A stretch of DNA of 64,000 bases from NCBI GenBank assembly GCA_050331335.1, contig JBHJGY010000050.1, positions 20,911-84,910 of the forward strand, in the 5' to 3' direction. Each line of letters starts with the position of its first letter. The first letter of the stretch is position 1. The translations under genes and the position numbers were made by a program. The notes below the pieces were generated by a model that was not told where the DNA came from, searched no databases, and saw only the letters and a program-made list of their open reading frames with translations. Source of the stretch: Thermohalobaculum sp050331335 (lineage in GTDB: Bacteria; Pseudomonadota; Alphaproteobacteria; Rhodobacterales; Rhodobacteraceae). Shown piece after piece: positions 57,767 through 64,000 of the stretch.

Positions 57767-60490
57767 ATGCAGCGTTCGACGGTGGGCTTGGCGGTCTCGG
57801 TGGCATCGGCGTTCTTGGCCTTGGCCGCGTTTGGCGGGTCGGCCGAGGCGCGGCCCGGGGCGCTTGCCGTGGTGATCGGCAACAGTGACTACGCGGGTGA
57901 CACGCCGGATGTTCCCTTTGCCGTTAAGGATGCCGACGCCTTTGCCGATTGGTTCGAGGAGATCGGGCTCGAGACGCGGCGGATCCTGCGCCGCGAGAAC
58001 CTGACCGGCGCCCAGATGCGCGCGCTCTTCGGCTCGGTCGAGGAACCAGGTCTGATCGCCCGCCTCGCCGAAACTGGCATCGAAGAGGTCTTCGTCTTTT
58101 ACTCGGGGCATGGCGCGCCGCGGATCCGGCCCGATGGCGGGGCGGAAGGCTATCTCTTGCCGGTTGATGTTGCGCCTGCCACGCCGCAATTCGGCGGGTA
58201 CGCCTTGGTCGAGCTGACCGAGGTGATGGAAACCCTGCCGGTGAAACGGGTTACGATGTTTCTCGATGCGTGTTTCTCGGGTTTGTCCCAGGGCGGCGCG
58301 CTCGTGCCCAACACCTCGGCGAGCTTCGGGGTGACGGTCACGGCGCCCCTGGCGGCCCAGAGCCCGGGCGCCCGCGTGGCAGCCTTGACAGCCACCGCCT
58401 ATGACGAAGCCCAGTTCGCCCATTGGCTAGAGGCCGAGGAACAGGGGGCTTTCACCGCCTATGCGCTGCGGGGCCTGCGGGGAAGCGCCGATGCGGGGGC
58501 CAGTGGCAATGGCGATGGTTTTGTGTCGCTTCCAGAGGTCCACGACTTCCTGCGCCGCGAGATGACCTTCGACATCTTGATGGCGTATGGGCGGAACCAA
58601 ACGCCGAGCCTCACCGGGGACAGCGCGGACCTCGTCTTCGCCACAACACCGCCTCCGGTGATCGCCGGATCCGAGCCAGAATTTGTGGCGGAACCGGAGC
58701 CGCAGCCCGCACCCGAGGCTGCCAAAGCGGCGCCGTTCGCTGCGGAGGAGGTGTCGGCGCCCGTTCCGCAAGTGCCCTATCGCTGCGATCTGATGGCGGC
58801 CCATCCTTATGATCCCGAGGCGATCGCGCCCGGGGTCGAGCTGACACGGATCACGGCCGACGCAGCCGTACCGGTCTGCCGTTCGGCGCTGGAGGGGCAG
58901 CCGCAGTCGCCGCGCTTCGCCTTTCAACTGGGTCGGGCTTTGGCCGCGCGCGAAGATGCCGAGGCCCTCGACTGGCTGCGTCTCGCCGCACAAGCGGACT
59001 ATCTGGCCGCGTGGGCGCTGTTGGGAGAACTCGAACTCGAGGGCCGTCTCGGGCCGGCAAACCCGGAGGAGGGGCTGCGCTGGCTCAGCCAAGCGGCCGA
59101 AGCGGGCCATCCTCGGGCCATGCGTCTGCTCGGAACAGCCTATCGCGATGGCGTGGGAACTTCGGCGGATCCGCATTTGGCCAATGAATGGTATGCCCGT
59201 GCCCGAGCTGGCTTTGAAGCGCTTGCCGCGCAGGGCTCGGCCGCAGCGCACAACCAACTCGGCTTTATGAGCGAAAACGGGCTCGGCGTTCCAGTGGACT
59301 TTGCTGCGGCACTCGCCAGCTATCTCAAGGCCGCGGAGGCGGGCCACGGCGGTGGCGCTCGGAATGCCGGCAATTTCTTGCGCCGCGGTCAGGGTGCGCC
59401 GGCAGACTATGCACGAGCGCGCAGGCTGTTCGAACAAGCCGCGGCCAAGGGCAGCGTGATCGCGATCACCGATCTGGGGTTGCTGCACGAGTTAGGCCAA
59501 GGCGTGCCAGCGGATGACGCCTTGGCGCTCGACCATTACCTCAGAGCGGCGGCCTACGGTCATGCCTGGGGCGCGCGGAATGCCGGCAATCTGCTGCGCC
59601 GCGGGCGGGGTGCGCCAGCGGATTACGCGCGAGCGCGGACCTTGTTCGAGCAGGCCGCGGCCGACGGAAACATCGCTGCGATCACCGATCTTGGGTTGCT
59701 CTATGAATTCGGCCAAGGCGTCCCCCAGGATTATGCGCGGGCGCTCGCCTATTATCGGGAGGCTGCGGCCAAGGGCCATGACTGGGGCGCTCAAAATGCA
59801 GCGCAATTGCTCCGCAGGGGTCGGGGCGCGCCGCGCGATCTCGACGAGGCACATCGGCTCTTCGAGGTGGCGGCCGAGGCGGGGAACGGGCGTGCGATGA
59901 ATTGGCTCGGGATCATGCACGCCAAAGGCGAAGGTGTCCCTGTCGACAAGAGCGCGGCGGTCTATTGGTATCGCCGCGCGGCCGAGGCGGGGGAGGCTTG
60001 GGGGATGAACAATCTCGGCCTGTTTTACCGCAACGGTACCGGGCTGCCGCGCGACTACGCGGCCGCGCATGAGTGGTTTGGCAAGGCCGCCGAGGCCGGC
60101 AACGGGACCGCGATGAATTGGCTCGGGATCATGCATGAGAAGGGCGAGGGCGTCCCAAAGGACGTTCCCGAAGCGGTTGTCTGGTATCGCCGCGCGGCCG
60201 AGGCCGGCAATGGCAGTGGTGCTCGAAATCTTGGGCTCTTCCTCGCGCGCGGACGGGGGGTGGCCCGCGACGATGTCGCCGCGGCAGAATGGTACGGGGC
60301 CGCGCTGAAGCGCGGCAACAAGTCCGCGCGCGAAGACCTTACCAAGCGGGCGCGCAGCTATGGGCGTGTCTTCTGGCGCAAGATGCAGGGGATCCTCGCC
60401 GAGGCCGGGCACTACTCCGGTGCGATCGACGGCTTGCCGGGCTCGGGCACGCGCCGCGCGGTGGAAGCGATGTTTGCGGCCGCGGACTAG
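57767..60490 (+). CDS. Exported caspase-like (C14) protein with Sel1 repeats and C-terminal peptidoglycan-binding-like end
   Basis: A 907-residue secreted or periplasmic protein. A signal peptide (1-28, ending AEA) precedes a caspase/metacaspase domain (about 30-280) with catalytic His115 in FYSGHGAP and Cys169 in FLDACFSG. A linker (about 300-340) and a Cys-containing segment (RCDLMAAHP, VPVCRSAL) lead to about a dozen Sel1-type repeats (about 385-860), recognisable as A-x-x-W/G-G-x-x-x-L with GQGVP/GRGAP. The last 35 residues (AGHYSGAIDGLPGSGTRRAV) look like a truncated PG-binding domain 1. It may process or sense envelope proteins. Confidence 0.9.
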   Translation: MQRSTVGLAVSVASAFLALAAFGGSAEARPGALAVVIGNSDYAGDTPDVPFAVKDADAFADWFEEIGLETRRILRRENLTGAQMRALFGSVEEPGLIARLAETGIEEVFVFYSGHGAPRIRPDGGAEGYLLPVDVAPATPQFGGYALVELTEVMETLPVKRVTMFLDACFSGLSQGGALVPNTSASFGVTVTAPLAAQSPGARVAALTATAYDEAQFAHWLEAEEQGAFTAYALRGLRGSADAGASGNGDGFVSLPEVHDFLRREMTFDILMAYGRNQTPSLTGDSADLVFATTPPPVIAGSEPEFVAEPEPQPAPEAAKAAPFAAEEVSAPVPQVPYRCDLMAAHPYDPEAIAPGVELTRITADAAVPVCRSALEGQPQSPRFAFQLGRALAAREDAEALDWLRLAAQADYLAAWALLGELELEGRLGPANPEEGLRWLSQAAEAGHPRAMRLLGTAYRDGVGTSADPHLANEWYARARAGFEALAAQGSAAAHNQLGFMSENGLGVPVDFAAALASYLKAAEAGHGGGARNAGNFLRRGQGAPADYARARRLFEQAAAKGSVIAITDLGLLHELGQGVPADDALALDHYLRAAAYGHAWGARNAGNLLRRGRGAPADYARARTLFEQAAADGNIAAITDLGLLYEFGQGVPQDYARALAYYREAAAKGHDWGAQNAAQLLRRGRGAPRDLDEAHRLFEVAAEAGNGRAMNWLGIMHAKGEGVPVDKSAAVYWYRRAAEAGEAWGMNNLGLFYRNGTGLPRDYAAAHEWFGKAAEAGNGTAMNWLGIMHEKGEGVPKDVPEAVVWYRRAAEAGNGSGARNLGLFLARGRGVARDDVAAAEWYGAALKRGNKSAREDLTKRARSYGRVFWRKMQGILAEAGHYSGAIDGLPGSGTRRAVEAMFAAAD

Positions 60491-61197
60491 CGCGCCGCCC
60501 CAAGCGGTTAGCTGGTCGTAGGGCTCTGCCGTTGCCGTTGGCGGAACTGTCGTGGGGCCGGGCGCGGCGTGTGCTCGGCTCTCCCACGTGAATGGCGTTG
60601 GGCCACCATCTGGAGCGCGCGCAGCACCAAGCCTGCGAGGACTGTTGCGCGCCGCAGGTCGAGGATGGACGCCTTACCAGGTTGACACAAAAGGGGTGCC
60701 GAGCGAGCCCGCGGCGTCGGCCCGACATTGCCCGACTGGCGTTGATCCAGGTGGTATGGATCGGCCGCGGCCGCTCGGGCGCCCCGACCGCCGCCGTGCC
60801 GGTTGGCGGCAAGACTGGAACAGCAGGCCCTGGGCGGCAACGATTGGGAACAGGGTGCCGGGGGCGCCGGGGCATCCGGTCTTGCATGCACAACTTCTTC
60901 TATAGCTGGCCTTGGGGCGCCGTGGTGCGGCGGTCGGCGGCTCGCCTTGCACGCGCTGACGCAACTCTAGCCCTGACGCGAGACGCCCGCCATGCCCTGC
61001 ACGGCCGCCAAACTTTGCACACTCTGCCCGGCGATGCGTCGATTGCTGCTAAAAGTTACAGCAAATGTCGTTCGTCAAAGAAAATTCTGCTTACCGAGAG
61101 ATTTTTCATGTTTGTCTCGCGCCCGCCTTCCTCGGTAACGTTTCCGCGGAGACACCGGACGTTCACCGCTCCAGCAAGAACAACAGGGAGACAGATC
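60491..61197. other. 707-bp gap without recognised gene
   Basis: Between the caspase-Sel1 gene and the TAXI gene. No frame shows recognisable motifs. The last 150 bp, before 61198, are more AT-rich (around 61050-61110) and probably hold the TAXI-TRAP promoter; no confident -35/-10 pair was found. CAGGGAG precedes the TAXI start. Confidence 0.5.
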
Positions 61198-62205
61198 ATG
61201 TCGCTTTTTAGGACCCTCATCGCCGCCACGGCGCTGGCGCTGGTCGCCAGCCACGCGGCGGCACAGCAGCCCACCTTTTTCCGGATCGGCACCGGAAGTG
61301 CTGGCGGGACCTACTTCCCGATCGGTGGGACGATCGCCAACGCGATCTCGGCCCCCCCAGGTTCCCGGCCCTGCGACCAGGGCGGCCAGTGCGGCGTGCC
61401 CGGCCTGATCGCCATCGCCCAGTCGACCACCGCCTCTGTTTTCAACAACACCGCGGTGCAGAACGGCGAGCTGGAGGCCGGCATGGCGGCCGCCGATGTC
61501 ACCCGCTCGATGTTTTTGGGCGAAGGTAAGTTCGACGGCAAGCCGCATCCGAAACTGCGCATCGTCGCCAATCTCTTCCCCGAGGATTTGCACCTCGTGC
61601 TGCCGAAAGGCGTGTCGATCGACAGCCTCGCCGATCTCGAAGGCAAGCGCGTCGGCATCGCCCAGGCCGGCTCGGGCACCCAGGTGGCCGTTCTCCAAAT
61701 GCTGGAAGCCTGGGGCGTGACCCGCGATAACATGGACGAGGCCGAGCTCAACAACAGCCAGTCGGCGGAGCGCCTCGCCGACGGTCAGCTCGACGCCTAT
61801 TTCTACGCCGCCGGTTGGCCGGTGTCCGCGATGGTGCAGCTTGCCACCACCAAAGGCATGGAGCTGCACAGCTTCAGCGACGAGGACATGGCCAAGATCA
61901 ATGAGCTCATTCCGTCCTATATCCCGTCGTCGATCCCGGCCGGCGTTTATGAGGGCGTCGACTACGAAGCTAAGACCCCGGCGGTCTCGGCGCTGCTGGT
62001 CGTGTCTTCCGATCTCGACGAAGAGCTTGTCTACGGCATCACCAAGGCAATGTGGAACGACAACTCCCGCAAGCTCCTCGACAACGGCCACCCGAAGGGC
62101 AAGCTGATCACCCCCGATACCGCGCTGGCCGGCGTGGCGGCCCTGGGCGTGCCGCTGCATCCCGGTGCCGAGCGCTTCTACAAAGAAGCCGGCCTGCTGG
62201 AGTGA
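61198..62205 (+). CDS. TAXI family TRAP transporter solute-binding protein
   Basis: A 335-residue periplasmic TAXI protein. The signal peptide (1-23, ending SHAAA) is followed by FFRIGTGSAGGTYFPIGGTIANAI, the family motif. A Cys pair in RPCDQGGQCGVPG may form a disulfide. VQNGELEAGMAAADV, LADLEGKRVGIAQAGSGTQVAVL and DAYFYAAGWPVSAM are typical. TAXI proteins bind glutamate-like or other organic acids. It pairs with the fused permease downstream, separated by 95 nt holding a strong stem-loop. Confidence 0.94.
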   Translation: MSLFRTLIAATALALVASHAAAQQPTFFRIGTGSAGGTYFPIGGTIANAISAPPGSRPCDQGGQCGVPGLIAIAQSTTASVFNNTAVQNGELEAGMAAADVTRSMFLGEGKFDGKPHPKLRIVANLFPEDLHLVLPKGVSIDSLADLEGKRVGIAQAGSGTQVAVLQMLEAWGVTRDNMDEAELNNSQSAERLADGQLDAYFYAAGWPVSAMVQLATTKGMELHSFSDEDMAKINELIPSYIPSSIPAGVYEGVDYEAKTPAVSALLVVSSDLDEELVYGITKAMWNDNSRKLLDNGHPKGKLITPDTALAGVAALGVPLHPGAERFYKEAGLLE

Positions 62206-62230
62206 TCGCGCCGCAACGGCCATGATCCAT

Positions 62231-62260
62231 GACGGGTGCGCCGCCGCTGGCGCGCCCGTC
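62231..62260 (+). promoter_or_regulatory. Stem-loop between TAXI binding protein and TRAP permease genes
   Basis: A 12-bp stem (GACGGGTGCGCC pairing with GGCGCGCCCGTC, one G-U wobble) around a 6-nt loop, 25 nt after the TAXI stop. No U-run follows. It is the strongest of the three hairpins at binding-protein/permease junctions in the window. Confidence 0.7.
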
Positions 62261-62300
62261 GCGTCCGACCCTCGATCCCCATAGACCACAGGATGACGCA

Positions 62301-64000
62301 ATGAGCGCTGCTGGCGATCCCGAGCTTCGCGAACTCACCGAAGACGAGCTCAAGGCGATCGAGCGGAAATACGACGAGGGGCAGGCAACTCGTGCGCTTA
62401 CCCCCGGTTTCGCCGGCTTCCTCAAGGTCGTCGCGCTGAGTTTCGCGATTTATCATTATCTGACGGCGGGTTTCGCGCTGCCGACCGACTATTGGCATAT
62501 GGGCATCCACCTCGCCGGGCTCTTCGTTCTTATCTATGCGCTCCTTCCCTTACGCCGCACCAAGAGCGCTTTCGACCGTCGGGCGGGTGGCTTTCAGATC
62601 GGCGGCGTGCCCCATATCGATTTGCTGCTGATGGTGCTCGGCGGCGCGGCAGCGCTCTATGTCGGTTTAGCCTGGCGTGGGATCGAATTCCTCGGCATCG
62701 AGGAGCAGACCTTCCGGATGGGAAATCCGAACGACTACGATGTCGTCTTCGGCTGTATACTTATCGTGCTGGTCCTAGATATCGCCCGCCGCACGCTGGG
62801 TTGGATTTTGCCGCTTATCATCTGTGTCTTTATCTCTTACGCACTGTTCGGACCGTACTTCCCCGGTTTGCTGCAACATCCGGGCGTAAATTTTAAAACT
62901 TTTGTATCCTCTATGTACTTTCCTCAGGAGGGGATTTTCGGCGTCACTTTATGGGTGGTCTCAACGATTGTTTTCCATTTCGTGCTGTTCGGAGTGATCG
63001 CCCAACGCACCGGCCTCGGTCAGCTCTTCATCGACAACGCGACGATCCTCGCCGGTCGCTTCAAAGGCGGGCCTGCAAAGGTCTCGGTCGTGTCCTCGGC
63101 GTTTTTCGGTACGATCTCCGGCAGTTCGGTTGCCAACACCGTCTCGACCGGGTCGCTGACGATCCCCAACATGAAGCGCCTGGGCTATCCGGGGCATTTC
63201 GCGGGCGGCGTCGAGGCGGCGGCATCGGCGGGGGGCCAAATCACGCCACCCATCATGGGGGCGGCGGCCTTCATTATGGCCGAGTTTCTCGAAGTCCCCT
63301 ACACAACGATCGTGATCGCCGCGATCTTCCCGGCCTTGCTCCATTATGTGGGCGTTTTCACCGTCGTTCATCTGATGGCTCGCAAGCTCGGGCTCGAGGG
63401 CATGTCGCAGGACAAGCTGCCTCGGTTGGTGGCGGTTTGGCGCGACGGCTGGGCCAATCTCTTGCCGCTGATCGGCCTCCTGGTCGTGCTCTTCTCCGGC
63501 TACACCCCGTATATGTCGGCGTTCTGTGGGATCTCGCTGGCCTTGATCGCGGGAATGGCGCGGGTCCGGCAGCCTTTGACCCTGGTCTACCCGGCCGCGT
63601 TCATTGCCTTCGTGCTCTGGAAGTATTCAACTGGCGGGTTCGACGCGACGATGTCCGCGATCCTCGTCGCCTGTGCCGTGGTGGCCGCCTTCAATCCGCA
63701 AGCCCGGGCCACCGAGAACCAGATGGCGAAGACGCTGGAGACCGGGGTGATGTACGCCCTCGCCGTCGGCGCCGCCTCTGCCGCCGTCGGGATCGTCATC
63801 GGCGTGATCAACACCACCGGCGTCGGCTTTCGCATCGGCTTCATGGTCACGCAAGCCGCCAGCAATCTCGGCAACGACATCGCCTGGCTGTTTACCATCG
63901 GTGCCTATGAGCTCTTCTCGGTCGAGGATCTGACCCTCTTCATTAGCCTCGTCTTCATCGCGCTGGCTTGCATCCTGATGGGGGCGGGGGTGCCCACCAC
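62301..64000 (+). CDS. TRAP transporter fused permease (4TM/12TM), partial at window end
   Basis: The reading frame begins at ATG 62301 and stays open to the last base; 566 residues are visible. It is the fused DctQM-type permease of TAXI systems. A cytoplasmic N-terminus (ELTEDELKAIERKYDEGQAT) precedes small-permease-like helices and then the large-permease core: FFGTISGSSVANTVSTGSLTIPNMKR, GGQITPPIMGAAAFIMAEFL and VINTTGVGFRIGF. It is coupled to the TAXI protein upstream. The C-terminal end lies beyond the window. Confidence 0.93.
   Translation, partial: MSAAGDPELRELTEDELKAIERKYDEGQATRALTPGFAGFLKVVALSFAIYHYLTAGFALPTDYWHMGIHLAGLFVLIYALLPLRRTKSAFDRRAGGFQIGGVPHIDLLLMVLGGAAALYVGLAWRGIEFLGIEEQTFRMGNPNDYDVVFGCILIVLVLDIARRTLGWILPLIICVFISYALFGPYFPGLLQHPGVNFKTFVSSMYFPQEGIFGVTLWVVSTIVFHFVLFGVIAQRTGLGQLFIDNATILAGRFKGGPAKVSVVSSAFFGTISGSSVANTVSTGSLTIPNMKRLGYPGHFAGGVEAAASAGGQITPPIMGAAAFIMAEFLEVPYTTIVIAAIFPALLHYVGVFTVVHLMARKLGLEGMSQDKLPRLVAVWRDGWANLLPLIGLLVVLFSGYTPYMSAFCGISLALIAGMARVRQPLTLVYPAAFIAFVLWKYSTGGFDATMSAILVACAVVAAFNPQARATENQMAKTLETGVMYALAVGAASAAVGIVIGVINTTGVGFRIGFMVTQAASNLGNDIAWLFTIGAYELFSVEDLTLFISLVFIALACILMGAGVPT

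Noticed and set aside
61108..61197. Upstream ATG extending the TAXI protein
   Set aside because: The extension would place a non-signal-like segment before a good signal peptide; CAGGGAG marks the ATG at 61198.

Overview
The window is about 64 kb of GC-rich DNA, densely packed with short intergenic gaps and many 1-8 nt stop/start overlaps. It reads as an alphaproteobacterial chromosome. The main reason is a gcrA-type cell-cycle regulator, supported by TRAP, TAXI-TRAP and tripartite tricarboxylate (TTT) transporters, a serine-glyoxylate aminotransferase, an RTX/DUF4214 exoprotein and a bufferin operon. This fits Rhodobacterales or Rhodospirillales, but the genus cannot be named from sequence alone. 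No rRNA, tRNA, CRISPR array, transposase or phage gene was recognised.

Layout. 1-2630: end of the phosphate regulon (pstA end, pstB, phoU, phoB). 2673-4164: gcrA and an ABC-2 permease, divergent. 4154-25664: a large catabolic block. Its minus-strand arm reads, in transcription order, FAD/Fe-S 2-hydroxyacid dehydrogenase, GntR/FCD regulator, hydrolase-like protein, four-subunit succinate dehydrogenase-like complex, two-subunit class I fumarase/tartrate dehydratase with a small membrane protein between the subunits, TctCBA transporter, TauE-like permease and LysR regulator. Its plus-strand arm is aminotransferase, DctPQM TRAP transporter, crotonase-fold enzyme and class III CoA-transferase. A palindrome between the two arms is a candidate GntR operator. 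25668-29016: YHS protein and a copper-type bufferin RiPP operon (BufA1, BufB, BufC, DoxX). 29237-37196: MscS channel, CAP/RTX/DUF4214 exoprotein, persulfide-dioxygenase-like hydrolase with an Rrf2 regulator, and an orphan Tat-exported peptide-binding protein. 37684-41049: a lysine-rich orphan protein, a GT2 glycosyltransferase and an HTH-PBP regulator. 41100-43451: TupBCA tungstate importer. 44798-52601: a two-component system divergent from a seven-gene metal operon (DUF4198, NikL-like, DUF4198, anchored His-rich protein, LolD-like ATPase, FtsX-like permease, ZnuA-like protein). 54569-57680: class III aminotransferase and M81/MlrC metallopeptidase. 57767-60490: caspase-Sel1 protein. 61198-64000: TAXI-TRAP transporter, cut by the window end.

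How the genes work together. The catabolic block encodes, in principle, a consecutive series on a dicarboxylate skeleton: dehydrogenation (SDH-like), hydration (fumarase-like), oxidation of the hydroxyacid (FAD/Fe-S) and transamination (SgaA-like), plus CoA activation and two uptake systems. Two of its enzymes lack canonical residues (FAD-linking His replaced by Cys; both crotonase glutamates absent), so the substrate is probably not plain succinate or a standard enoyl-CoA. The bufferin operon and the seven-gene locus are two separate periplasmic metal-handling systems.

A recurring architectural signal is a strong stem-loop at each of the three junctions between a solute-binding protein and its permease genes (TctC/TctB, DctP/DctQ, TAXI/TRAP permease), probably for differential expression. 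Several gaps (8941-9364, 37197-37683, 43452-44797, 52602-54568, 55847-56180, 60491-61197) hold no recognisable gene, and three of them contain hexanucleotide tandem arrays.
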